Positions 1 through 8,954 of a stretch of DNA of 64,000 nucleotides are shown here, piece by piece. The DNA comes from Guyanagaster necrorhizus (taxonomy: Eukaryota > Basidiomycota > Agaricomycetes > Agaricales > Physalacriaceae). The notes beneath the pieces were generated by a model. That model did not search any database and was not told where the DNA came from. It saw only the letters and a program-made list of their open reading frames with translations. A program made the position numbers and the translations under genes. The stretch covers positions 799,317-863,316 of the forward strand of contig NW_025064896.1 of assembly GCF_019112545.1 (NCBI RefSeq). Direction: 5' to 3'. How positions within the stretch are numbered: the first letter of the stretch is position 1; every line of letters starts with the position of its first letter.

Positions 1-262
1 ATGGTTTTAATGGGAATTTCATTGGCAGCTACATACTTAGTGTCAACAAAGCAGTGGCTAGAGCCAGAATCAATAAGGGCAAGAAAATGCAGAATGATAC
101 AGGTTGGAGAACCGTCGGGTTCCATAGCAGTCGGTAATTCTGCTGAGAGGGGAATGTGGAAGGAGTGATTTGAAAGAGATGTTGTATTGAGAGTGATGAC
201 CTCTGGTGTGCGGATAGAGTCAATGCAACCCTGAACTCGCACGGAGGGAACAGAGTTGCTTT
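1..262 (-). pseudogene. Element B: protease start of pol (partial)
   Basis: Minus-strand coding segment running off the left edge, in the -1 frame relative to the gag that ends at 263. It translates into an open stretch ending with the retropepsin-type motif LIDSGSSHCFVDTKYV, the aspartic protease active site of Ty3/gypsy Pol (D-S-G seen directly). It belongs to retrotransposon B, whose 5' LTR is at 9808-10304 and whose remaining pol lies outside the window. The frame is open here, but the upstream gag is broken, so the copy is presumed dead. Confidence 0.75.
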
Positions 263-1317
263 CTAGTTTTTCGACTCCGTCGGGGCTGGTTCCATGGGAG
301 CAGTGTCAACTTCTGCTGCATGACCCTTGGCGGAAGCTGCTGCCTTCCGCTTGTTGCAGTCCTCGGTCTTGTGTTTGGCTCTACAGAATATGCAAAGATT
401 GTTCTGGTGCCGGCGGTCTTTTTCTTCCTGAGTAAGATGGCCATCTTTGCCCAGCTTGTCAGCATAGGGCTTAGGGGTGGTAGATTTGGGTGTGGAGCTG
501 GAGTCCGAGGAAGATGTGTTAGACCCCTTGGATTTGGGGTTAGAGGATTTATTGTCCTGGTTTTCACGGGCAATTTCGGTCTTCCAGGTCCAGTAGCGAG
601 CATCAAGTTCTTGAGCAAGAAAGTGCATATCATGAAGATTGTTTGGCTTCCCATGGTGTGCCATGTCATCCTTGATATGGGTGCAGAGGCCATGGTAAAA
701 GGCATGGTGGAGGGAGTTATCTCCATACCCAATTTGTGAAGCATACTGGTTGAATTGGACCATATACTTCATGATCCGATCACCATCGCACATCTGAAGG
801 TGTTCTAATGCATCTTCAGCATCTCTGATAGCATCAAAGGGGCCGAAGTTGCTACGAAGCTCATCTAGGAAAGCTGCATAGGAGAATTGCCAGGCTGGTG
901 GATTCCGTGGATTGGGGTTAAGAATGTCTGGTTCGAACCAGTTAAGTGCAGTGCCGGCCAGGAATGAAATAGTGTAGTTAACCTTGTTGGCATCTGTTGC
1001 AAACATGGTAGATCTGTTATTGAAATTCAACTGAAGGGAGACAATGAATGCCTTCAGTTTGCGAGGGTCGGAGCCATCAAATAGTTCTGGTTCCTTGACC
1101 TTGGTACGGATGGTGGCTGGTTTGGGGTTGTTAAGGGAAGCAGAGACTCCTCGTAACAGATTCATGAATTCTAGGAACATGTCCTGCTAGTTTGGATTGT
1201 TACTTCCTGCAGGGCCATCGGAGCTGTCTGGGCCATTGGGACCACCTGGTCCTCCTGGTCCACCTGGAAAAGGGTTTGGTGGATTGCCACCTGGTTCCCA
1301 TCGGATGGGAGTATGAG
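263..1317 (-). pseudogene. Element B: gag, downstream part
   Basis: Gag polyprotein of element B. The part after 1180 is a 305-codon open frame with a capsid-like helical region (LNWFEPDIL, FLDELRSNFGPF) typical of retrotransposon gag, then a Ser/Thr/Lys-rich tail and a short-spaced zinc knuckle C-x2-C-x3-H-x4-C (CIFCRAKHKTEDC), one residue shorter than the usual CX2CX4HX4C. Upstream in the same frame is a Gly/Pro-rich stretch (1190-1317) separated by an in-frame TAG at 1187-1189. The gene is interrupted at 1313-1317 by element A; its N-terminal part continues at 9387. Stops and a frame change show it is a pseudogene. Gag ends at the TAG at 263, where a -1 overlap with protease begins. Confidence 0.8.
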
Positions 1318-1749
1318 TGTTAAGCCCAAGCGACACGTGATCTGGCGACACGTGATAAACGGTTGTCCCTTCGCACTTCGAGGGATCACCCGAGTTCACT
1401 TTAGGATGTCGCGCTTGTTCGGTGTGTCACAAGGCCACGCAGTGGCTCGAGAGTAGAATGGTGTGAATATAAACTTTAGCTCGAAGCTGGGGTATACCAG
1501 CGAGAGCTGCCGTCCTTAAATACTATTCGGTCTGTCTGCTAATTATACTACTACTTATTATGTGTGTCTGCGTCCATTGTGCTCGTTGTCCTGGAGCGTC
1601 GCTATCGTACATAAAAGGCTGATTGTATGTCGTCGAGCGCAACCGTCACAATGTCTTGCTGTGTGATGACTAAGCTTCCCACGGTCTTGTGCCTTCTGAC
1701 TCAGCATAAATAGGGGTAAAAGAGAGGAAAAAGGAAATAAATCGTAACA
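1318..1749 (-). repeat. Element A 3' LTR
   Basis: 432-bp LTR, TGTTAAGCCC...CGTAACA on the + strand. It is the 3' LTR in the minus orientation of the element. It is nearly identical to 8955-9386 and bears the TATA-like TATTTAA (1516-1522) and the self-primer sequence (1476-1488). Confidence 0.97.
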
Positions 1750-1762
1750 TTACCCCCCGCTT
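1750..1762 (-). other. Element A polypurine tract
   Basis: Directly next to the 3' LTR the element strand reads AAGCGGGGGGTAA, a purine-rich run in the position expected for the plus-strand primer. The corresponding position in the decayed relatives A' and C also carries a C/T-rich run on the + strand. Confidence 0.7.
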
Positions 1763-1766
1763 AAGA

Positions 1767-1781
1767 CCATCGTCCCGATGG
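1767..1781 (-). other. Perfect hairpin between pol and polypurine tract
   Basis: CCATCG-TCC-CGATGG, a perfect 6-bp stem with 3-nt loop, just 3' of the pol stop codon and 5' of the polypurine tract. All CpGs of this hairpin are lost in the decayed copy A' (13551-13575). Confidence 0.6.
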
Positions 1782-1782
1782 C

Positions 1783-2517
1783 TTAATTAAGGGATAGTTC
1801 ATAGTCGTGAATTGCTGCGTCCGCGTCCATATATTTTTCGTTGATCCATTGGTTGGATTCTGGGCTGTAGCCTTTCCAGCTGACGAGGTAATCGACCGTA
1901 GTGGTCATGCCGCCTCCACGGGCTTTGACCTTCCGTAGCTTGTGATTTAATACTTGGTCAATTTCATAGTGTTCTTCGTCGTCAATCAGGTCTGGGGGCG
2001 GCGGAGGTGGTCGTTCTTGGTTGGGGAACGCCGGGGCAATGTATGGTGTCAGTAATGATTCGTTGAAGACATTGTGTATCTTCCACGTTGACGGCAGGCG
2101 TAGTTTATAGGCGGATTTTCCGACTTTTTCGAGAATAGGGAAGGGTCCCGTGCGTTTATCGGCCAATTTGCGTTTCGGCCGTGGCAGATGAAGGTTTGTT
2201 GTATCAAGCCACACCTTGTCGTGGACGTGATATTCGCGTGCTTGGCGGCGATGTTTGTCGTAATGGGTTTTCATCACTGTGGCTGCCCTTTCGAGTGCCT
2301 TTTTTGTTTCTATGTGTATTTTTTCCATCGTTCTGGCAAAGTCGGCAGAGGCTGGGGTCGTTGCGTTGTGGCGACTCGTCTGTGTTACATGTGGATGTCT
2401 GCCGTAGTTGACAAAGAAAGGTGTTTGGCCTGTGGCAGAATGTATACGGTTGTTGTGCTGGAAGGCAGCGAGGGCCAACCATTCGACCCAGTCGTCTTGT
2501 CTGTAGTTGATAAATAG
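1783..2517 (-). pseudogene. Element A: pol C-terminal part (integrase end + chromodomain) after in-frame TGA
   Basis: Same reading frame as the pol ORF that stops at 2518. Translation starts (after the TGA) with LFINYRQDDWVEWLALAAF, continues with the integrase C-terminal GPF/Y-like region (KRTGPFPILEKVG), a proline run, and a chromodomain (YEIDQVLNHKLRK, DYLVSWKGYSPESNQWI). Chromodomains of this class bind histone marks and guide integration. The residue at the TGA is normally Arg in this motif (KYLR-LF), so the stop most simply comes from CGA to TGA, a CpG transition. The decayed copy D (about 10960) has Tyr there, so the ancestral codon is inferred, not proven. Confidence 0.85.
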
Positions 2518-5500
2518 TCAAAGGTATTTTTCAACTTCCTGATTTGCACGTTCGGTTTGCCCATCTGTTTGCGGATGGTATGCCGTCGACGCGTTGGGTG
2601 TAATGTGTAGTAGTTTGTACAAGTCGGTGAGGAACTTGGAGACGAATTGTGGTCCGCGATCTGAGATCACAACGTGTGGCATTCCATACTTTGCGTACAC
2701 TTCGTCCCGTAGTATCTTTGCCCACCCTTCTGAATTTAGTTCAGTCGAACATGCAATTGGGATAATTGCTTTGGAGAATCGATCGACTATGACGATGATT
2801 GCGTCATAGCCGTTGCAGTCTGGTAGGCCGGTGATCATATCCACGGATATGTGGGTCCATGGATGTGCCGGTACCTCGTTTGGGTGTAACGGCGCCGCCT
2901 TTGGTTGCGTAGAGGATTTTCCTCTTTGGCAGGTTTCACAGCCCTTGACGTATGCTGTGATATCATTGGTGAGTTTGGGCCACCAATAATTTCGTAGCAC
3001 AAGTTCTTTGGTTTTGGCGATGCCTGGGTGCCCTGCCGTGGCGTGGTCATGGGATATGGCGATGATATCACCGCGGAGTTTTCGCACGCGTGGGATATAG
3101 ATTCGTCCGTCGTAGTGGATCATCCCTTCCTTTCTGGTTAGTCCTCGCTCATGGTTGAGCGAGGCGGCGATCCTTTGATCCCATAGATGAGGGTCTCGTG
3201 TCGCACTTTTAATTCGCTCGTATATTTCCTCCTCCGTGGGCATTATCATTGCCCGAAAATGTTCGGGACGGAGGATGATGACCCCCTCGTTGTCGTTTGC
3301 CCCTTGATTATGGTCTGCTCGTTGAGAGAGGAGGTCAGCCTTCTTATTGGCCACTCCCGCCTTGTGATGGAGTGTGTATTGATACTGAGCAAGCTCGGTG
3401 ACCCATCGGGCTTGTCGGCGATTTAGCTTTTGAGGTTGCCTGAAATATCTGAGGTTCTGATGATCCGTCCAGATCTCGAAGGTTTCGGCGGCTCCGATCA
3501 GGTAATGGCGCCATTCTTCGAGAGCGAGCATTATTGCGAGCAATTCCTTGTCGTAAATCTCATAGTTTCTCTCCGTCACTGTCAACGCCTTTGAGAGGAA
3601 GGCGACAGGTCGCCACTTTCCATCCTGTTCCTGGGATAGGACGGCCCCTATAGCCCCCTCGCTTGAATCGGCTTCGACGCGGAATTTTCCCTCCTGAGAC
3701 GGGATGGCGAGGACAACATCCTCCACCAGTCGTCTTTTCAGGTCTTCGAAGGCATGTTGTTGGGGTGTGCCCCATCCCCAGGGGGCATTACCAGTGAGCT
3801 GGGTCATGGGTCGTACGATTTTACTGTAGTCCCGTATAAATCTCCAATAAAAATTGGTGAAGCCTAGGAAGGATTGTAACTCCTTCTTTTTCGTTGGTGT
3901 CGGCCAATCGACGACTCCTGCGACCTTTATCGGGTCCATGCGGATACTCCCTTCGCTAATGATTACTCCGAGGTACTCGGTCTCTAGTACCTCGAATTCG
4001 CACTTTTCTGCCTTGAGGAACAGTTTGTGTTTCCTCATGAGGGAGAGTACCCGTCGGACTAAACTCCGGTGTTCTTCCTTCATTTTGGACATGATAAGAA
4101 TGTCGTCGAGGTAGATGGTAACCTTCCCGGTGGCGATGAGGTCTTTAAAGATGTCGTTCATCATCCACTGGAAGGTGGCTGGAGAGTTGGTCAGGCCAAA
4201 GAACATTACCGTTGGCTCAAAGAGTCCCCGGTTCGTCCTGAACGCTGCCTTCCATTCGTCTCCTTCCTTGATCCGAACATTGTTGTACCCCCAACGCACA
4301 TCAAGTTTAGTGTAGTATTTAGCTCCTCGGAGCTTATCCATCAGTTCGGAGATTAGGGGCAGGGGATATCGATTCTTGATTGTCATCTCGTTGAGCTTTC
4401 GGTAATCTTGGACGGGTCGGAGTTTGCCGTCTTTTTTCTTTACAAAAAAGAAGGGCGACGCCATGGGGGATTTCGAGGGTCGAATCCGCCCAGAGGATAA
4501 GTTTTCGTCAAGGAATCTGTCGAGTTCTTGTTGCTCCTGGTTACCGAGGGGGTAAGTTTTGCAGTCCAGATTAGCATTGGCGTTGGGGATTAGCTCGATG
4601 GCATGATCCCAGGGTTTTGGTTTTGGAAGCTCGTCGAAACTCTCCTTCTCGAAGAGGTCTCGGAAGTCTCGTGCCCATTCCGGCACCATCTCTTCGAACG
4701 TTTTTTCCTCCCTTCCTTCATTTGCCTTGGCCGCTAAGTCGTTGGCATGGTGTATCGCCCGGATGTGGATTTCTCGTTGCAGGTCTACTACCAGGATGGT
4801 TTCCCCATCCTCCATTTCCTCGTCCCATCGGTCTTCGGGATCTTCGTCGGGCAATTCATATGGGACCTTTCTACACCTGCATCTGGCAAACGTGATACGG
4901 CCGGTCTTCCAGTTGATCAGCGGGTTATGACGGATGAGCCAATCGTGTCCGAGGAAGAGCTCTTTGGTCCCTAAATCCGTCACTGCCAGATCGATTCGTT
5001 CGGAGTGATCTCCGATAGTCAATCTGAGTTCGACGAATTCCGTGATGGAACCGGCCTGGTTTTTTGTTCCGTCAGCATTGTACACCGGTATTGGGGCCGC
5101 CGTTGCCCTTGTTGGGAGTTGGTGCTTGTCGACGAAAGCTCGATTAATGGAACTCCCCGTGCAGCCACTGTCAATCAGGGCGGTGATTTGGTGGGTGGCT
5201 CGACTGGTTAGCACTTCGATCTGGCCTTTCGTGACTAGATCTCGTCCGGGGGTCTTGGTTCGCAGAATGTACTTTTTTGACCCTCGGAGTTCGTCCAGCC
5301 ATTCTAGAGCACGACAGCGCTCGGCCTTTTTGATTCCTTCGATCAGCTCGTCAACTACTTCCTCGGCCCTTGTTCGGTGAATCCAATTTCGGAGTATGGC
5401 TTTTGCCGCTGCTTCGTCTTTGGCATTTTTGATGGCCCTCCATGTCCATTCGGTATCGAACGGTTTGAGCCATGTGGTGGGACTCTCTGTCCCTGTTCGG

Positions 5501-5661
5501 CCCGTAGGCGTTTGAGTTTTGTTTTGCGACTCTTTAAGGTGTGGGTTAACGGTTCGGGGTATATTCGAATGCGTTGTAGCTACAGAGGTATCATAAGTTT
5601 GTACAATGGTAGGGACCCGCACACCATGAAGTCCTTTGGCCGATTCAGTGGAGTCGCTCAC
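2518..5661 (-). CDS. pol: Element A: Pol polyprotein (protease-RT-RNase H-integrase)
   Basis: 1,047 codons. Domains seen in order: aspartic protease (ALIDSG, D about residue 164); a bound-like motif FLGHDWLIRHNP; reverse transcriptase with FVKKKDGKLRPVQDYR near 407, FGLTNSPATFQ near 488 and the YLDD catalytic box at 517-520; RNase H with VEADSSEGAIGAV (D about 664), the Glu in YEIYDKELLA and WTDHQNL; integrase zinc finger H-H-C-C (HDHATAGHP...CETCQRG, about 871-912) and catalytic D-D-E (SVDMITGLPD, VISDRGPQF, QTERANQEVE). The frame begins at GTG 5661 overlapping the gag TGA (5658-5660) in the -1 frame, so Pol is probably made by frameshifting or reinitiation. It terminates early at TGA 2518-2520; 245 further codons with the chromodomain follow in frame. 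All catalytic residues I can see are intact. Confidence 0.93.
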   Translation of the reverse strand: MSDSTESAKGLHGVRVPTIVQTYDTSVATTHSNIPRTVNPHLKESQNKTQTPTGRTGTESPTTWLKPFDTEWTWRAIKNAKDEAAAKAILRNWIHRTRAEEVVDELIEGIKKAERCRALEWLDELRGSKKYILRTKTPGRDLVTKGQIEVLTSRATHQITALIDSGCTGSSINRAFVDKHQLPTRATAAPIPVYNADGTKNQAGSITEFVELRLTIGDHSERIDLAVTDLGTKELFLGHDWLIRHNPLINWKTGRITFARCRCRKVPYELPDEDPEDRWDEEMEDGETILVVDLQREIHIRAIHHANDLAAKANEGREEKTFEEMVPEWARDFRDLFEKESFDELPKPKPWDHAIELIPNANANLDCKTYPLGNQEQQELDRFLDENLSSGRIRPSKSPMASPFFFVKKKDGKLRPVQDYRKLNEMTIKNRYPLPLISELMDKLRGAKYYTKLDVRWGYNNVRIKEGDEWKAAFRTNRGLFEPTVMFFGLTNSPATFQWMMNDIFKDLIATGKVTIYLDDILIMSKMKEEHRSLVRRVLSLMRKHKLFLKAEKCEFEVLETEYLGVIISEGSIRMDPIKVAGVVDWPTPTKKKELQSFLGFTNFYWRFIRDYSKIVRPMTQLTGNAPWGWGTPQQHAFEDLKRRLVEDVVLAIPSQEGKFRVEADSSEGAIGAVLSQEQDGKWRPVAFLSKALTVTERNYEIYDKELLAIMLALEEWRHYLIGAAETFEIWTDHQNLRYFRQPQKLNRRQARWVTELAQYQYTLHHKAGVANKKADLLSQRADHNQGANDNEGVIILRPEHFRAMIMPTEEEIYERIKSATRDPHLWDQRIAASLNHERGLTRKEGMIHYDGRIYIPRVRKLRGDIIAISHDHATAGHPGIAKTKELVLRNYWWPKLTNDITAYVKGCETCQRGKSSTQPKAAPLHPNEVPAHPWTHISVDMITGLPDCNGYDAIIVIVDRFSKAIIPIACSTELNSEGWAKILRDEVYAKYGMPHVVISDRGPQFVSKFLTDLYKLLHITPNASTAYHPQTDGQTERANQEVEKYL

Positions 5662-8600
5662 TGATCGGCCCCGTCTTTTACTTCCTCAATCTTTGTTTCC
5701 TTTCCGAGCTCCTCGTCTTCTTTCTGTAGCTCGGCGATCTGTGCTCTGATATCTTCGTGGGTTCGCTTCTTCTTTGGACAGTCTTTGGCCATGTGGCCCT
5801 TCTGTCCGCAGTTGAAACACTTCCCCTCCTTCTTCATTCGATCAATGTCCATTGGTTTACCAGCTCCGGTGTACGTTGTTCCCGTCCCGGTCTTCTGAGT
5901 GCCATAGGTTGTCGACGTGGGAGTTCCCGCTGGTTTCCCGGCAGTTTGCCCCGACTTGTTCGGGGTTGGCGGTGTCGACTTCTTGCTGTTATACTCCTGC
6001 AAGGTCGATGCCTCCGCTTTCTGCCTTTGCCTTTCCTTGTACATCTCGACGATCCTTTCTTTCCACTCGTCGTAGCCTACAGGCATCAACATTTTGATGC
6101 CCATGGCTGAGATCATCGTGAGGTACGAGGATGGAACTCCCCGTTTAAGAGCTTCCACCATTCTTCCATCATTTGCGACGTCTTCTCTGATTCCTGCGAG
6201 TTTGGCGAGCCGTTCCAGCTCGTCGAAGTAATCGGTGGCCGCTTTATCCCCCATCTTGTACTCCTTGATCTTCTGCTTATGCACTTCTTGTACGGCAGGG
6301 TCGATAAATTTGTCGTTTAGCATGCGTTTGAAGACCGGCCACGAGGGATACCGATAGTGGTCCCTGGTGGTGGATCGGAAGTTCGGGGAGATGAGAATCC
6401 ACCACGTTTTGGCCTTGTCCTCAAGGTAGGAAGTGGCGAATGCGACTTTGTTCATGTCGGTTCCGATGTACCCGATGTAGACCTCGAAATATTGTTCGCA
6501 GTCTACTAGGAATCGATCGATATCGTCGGAGACTCCCTTGAAGGGGCGCGGTTTTCGAAGGAGGTCAGGGTGGCACTGTAGGACATTGGCATTGTGCGGG
6601 AGTGCTCCCATCGGGTTGGGCCACCCGTCGAATGGTGGCTGCTTCCATTCTACGGGTGGTCCGGGGAAGGAGTGTAATGAATTGTCGTCCGCGATTGGGC
6701 TCCCCTTCGGGTCGGTTATCCGAACGATCACTCCATCCCGTATTGTAAATCCGAGGCGGATCGCCTCGGGGTCATCCCGAACGGGATCCTTCCCGCTTGA
6801 TTCTGCTTGGTCCGGGGGAGGTTGTCCGCCAAGGAGCCGGCTTCCCTTGCCGGTCCAGGGGTTTCGTTCTTGAGCGGCTTGCCACGCCGGCCGATTCCTT
6901 GTTCGGATAAGCCGTGAAGCCATGCTTCGGATGGACGGGTTTTCGTTTACCCGGCTTCGGATGGAAGGGGCGGTGTAGACGGCTCGTTTTGGTGGTACAG
7001 GAGGAGTACGCGGCATTGGTGCCGGTACTCTTGTTTCGTTGTCGGGCCAATATGGGGGGATCGGCACGAGGGGATCTTCTGGGTGTCGTCGCCCATATTC
7101 CCTCCATGCATACTCCGTCGCGGCATACTGTAAGATTTTTTCTTTTTCAGCACTTGGTGCATACCTATACTCGAGTCCCAGGGACGTTGCTTGCCAGCGC
7201 GCGTCCTGCCATAAGTAATTTCTGCCCTGCTCGTATAACTCTTGATATTCCTTCCCCCTAGCCCTCTCAATTTCCTCCCGCAGTGCTTCTTCATCGGTAT
7301 CTTCCCCTGCCCGTTCCAGTCGTTGTCGATATGGGTCGTCACTGTCCTCGTCGTCCTCCTCGTCGCCCTCGTCCCCGCTGTCCTCTTCCCCGAGGAGGGA
7401 ACTGACGGGCTGGTCGAAGATGGATGGCGCAGCTGGTCGAAGGGTCGTCGGGGACCCTCCCGTTGATTTGGGTACTTGTCCCCTCATTTCCTCAGTCACT
7501 GGTTCGAGCGATGGGGGGACTCCTGAGTCGGCTGTAGCGCGTCCCGCCGCGCGCTCTTGTCTCCTCCAATTCTTGGCTATAGACGCCGAAGAGTCGCTGG
7601 AACTCGGGATTGAGGAATTGTCGAGCGACCCTGCTACCCAGGAACCGCTGGAGAGCCCTGTCGGAGACGTGGGCATTGTCGGGTACTCAGAGCCCGTAGG
7701 CTCCGAGTACTGAGTCGGCGTTGGAGGAGATAGTGTCGGTGCGGGTAGGATACTCGAGGTCGACGGTTCAGGGCCTTTCGTCATTTCCTCGCCTGATTGC
7801 CTCGTCCCAGCTGACGATGCTGGCAGGTCCTGTCCACGGATCGTCGTCTGAGTCGGGCTCTCGGAAAGGGGACCCGTCATCGGTGCGGAGCTCATACTCC
7901 CTAGGGGAGGCGGACCCCATCCTCTCGACTTCTTCCATTCTTCTTCGCTCTCTTCCCTGCCTGTCGTATTCTGCGGCCTCGTACTGCTCGCGGGCTTCTT
8001 CGCGGACGTAGTCGGCGAGCTCCTCTTGGGTTCGCCTGATCTCGTCCTCGCGGTGCTGATTCTGCTGTCGTACGGCTTCGTCGTAATCGAAGAGAACGGC
8101 AAGGTCCCACTCCGGGAATATTCGATGTATAATTCTTCTTGTTGCAGCTCTTCCCCTTTCACTGGCGGTCTCGTTCTCGGGCTCACTCCCGACGTGAAGG
8201 TGCCGGTAGGGATCCCCTGCTGCTGAGATGGCGATGTCCGCGTTATCGTAGTCGGGATGGATTGTTCTCCCTCGTGGGTCGTCGACCCCCAACCTGCTGA
8301 CGGACGGGCTGGGGTCGGAGTTGGGCTCGGTGGGGGTCTCGGGGGGGTTCTGAGAGGGGTCGGGACTTTCGTGGGGTCCCGTAGCCATCCAAGCGGCATC
8401 AAGGGAGTCCCGAGCACGGTTTCCAATCCCTGAGGGGATTGGGGAGGCGAAATGCTCGGGGGAGCTGGCCGGAGTGACGTAGTTGGAGACCGGGGCGGGC
8501 TCCTGAGGGACGTTCGTCGTCCATGGGTTCCTGAACCCTGTGAGAGCAGGGTGGCGGTCTCGGCTGCTTCGTCGAGAGGGGCGTTGGGGTCCTTCTTCCT

Positions 8601-8696
8601 CGAGAAGGCTCCCCGAATTCGTGTTGTCAGTCCCGGCTTCTGGTACGGGTCGCCCTTGCGGGAAGAAGGACGTTCTGGCGGAGGGGGGGATGTCAT
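5658..8696 (-). CDS. gag: Element A: Gag polyprotein with CCHC zinc knuckle
   Basis: 1,012 codons from ATG 8696. The first ~500 residues are Pro/Ser/Thr-rich and low in order, with a strongly acidic run (DSGDEGDEEDDEDSDD). The capsid-like region follows (KPRPFKGVSDDIDRFLVDCEQ; WPVFKRMLNDKFID), then a basic/Thr-rich linker and a canonical zinc knuckle CFNCGQKGHMAKDC near the C-terminus. It forms the particle shell and binds the element RNA. The long disordered N-terminus is unusual in size for Ty3-type Gag. The stop TGA 5658-5660 overlaps the GTG that opens the pol frame. Confidence 0.93.
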   Translation of the reverse strand: MTSPPPPERPSSRKGDPYQKPGLTTRIRGAFSRKKDPNAPLDEAAETATLLSQGSGTHGRRTSLRSPPRSPTTSLRPAPPSISPPQSPQGLETVLGTPLMPLGWLRDPTKVPTPLRTPPRPPPSPTPTPARPSAGWGSTTHEGEQSIPTTITRTSPSQQQGIPTGTFTSGVSPRTRPPVKGEELQQEELYIEYSRSGTLPFSSITTKPYDSRISTARTRSGEPKRSSPTTSAKKPASSTRPQNTTGREESEEEWKKSRGWGPPPLGSMSSAPMTGPLSESPTQTTIRGQDLPASSAGTRQSGEEMTKGPEPSTSSILPAPTLSPPTPTQYSEPTGSEYPTMPTSPTGLSSGSWVAGSLDNSSIPSSSDSSASIAKNWRRQERAAGRATADSGVPPSLEPVTEEMRGQVPKSTGGSPTTLRPAAPSIFDQPVSSLLGEEDSGDEGDEEDDEDSDDPYRQRLERAGEDTDEEALREEIERARGKEYQELYEQGRNYLWQDARWQATSLGLEYRYAPSAEKEKILQYAATEYAWREYGRRHPEDPLVPIPPYWPDNETRVPAPMPRTPPVPPKRAVYTAPSIRSRVNENPSIRSMASRLIRTRNRPAWQAAQERNPWTGKGSRLLGGQPPPDQAESSGKDPVRDDPEAIRLGFTIRDGVIVRITDPKGSPIADDNSLHSFPGPPVEWKQPPFDGWPNPMGALPHNANVLQCHPDLLRKPRPFKGVSDDIDRFLVDCEQYFEVYIGYIGTDMNKVAFATSYLEDKAKTWWILISPNFRSTTRDHYRYPSWPVFKRMLNDKFIDPAVQEVHKQKIKEYKMGDKAATDYFDELERLAKLAGIREDVANDGRMVEALKRGVPSSYLTMISAMGIKMLMPVGYDEWKERIVEMYKERQRQKAEASTLQEYNSKKSTPPTPNKSGQTAGKPAGTPTSTTYGTQKTGTGTTYTGAGKPMDIDRMKKEGKCFNCGQKGHMAKDCPKKKRTHEDIRAQIAELQKEDEELGKETKIEEVKDGADQ

Positions 8697-8940
8697 GGAA
8701 AGGTAAATCAGGGGTTACGTTGCGTAGAATCTGTTGAATATGTTGGAACGCTTGATAGTGCCTGACTATCCAGGCTGCTACTGATTGTCATTCTCGGCAA
8801 AGAGTGATGATGGCTAAGAGTCCGAGCAAAGTTCCAATGATGGAAGCAATAAGCTCAAAGAAGTCGTGATTGAGGTCGGCGGTTGTTACTGGAGGCATTC
8901 GGTTTCTCAGCACAATTGGGCTTGAGAAAGGGAACGAGGA

Positions 8941-8954
8941 AGCTTCGAGCTAAT
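8941..8954 (-). other. Element A primer-binding site (self-primer type)
   Basis: On the element strand the sequence right after the 5' LTR is ATTAGCTCGAAGCT. Its 13 nt from TTAGCTC onward are exactly complementary to AGCTTCGAGCTAA, which lies in the same LTR (9113-9125) at the predicted 5' end of the transcript. I do not recognise a tRNA 3' end here. This arrangement matches Tf1-type self-priming. Confidence 0.8.

Noticed and set aside
2181..2517. Plus-strand ORFs inside element A
   Set aside because: They are antisense shadows of the integrase/chromodomain frame of pol.
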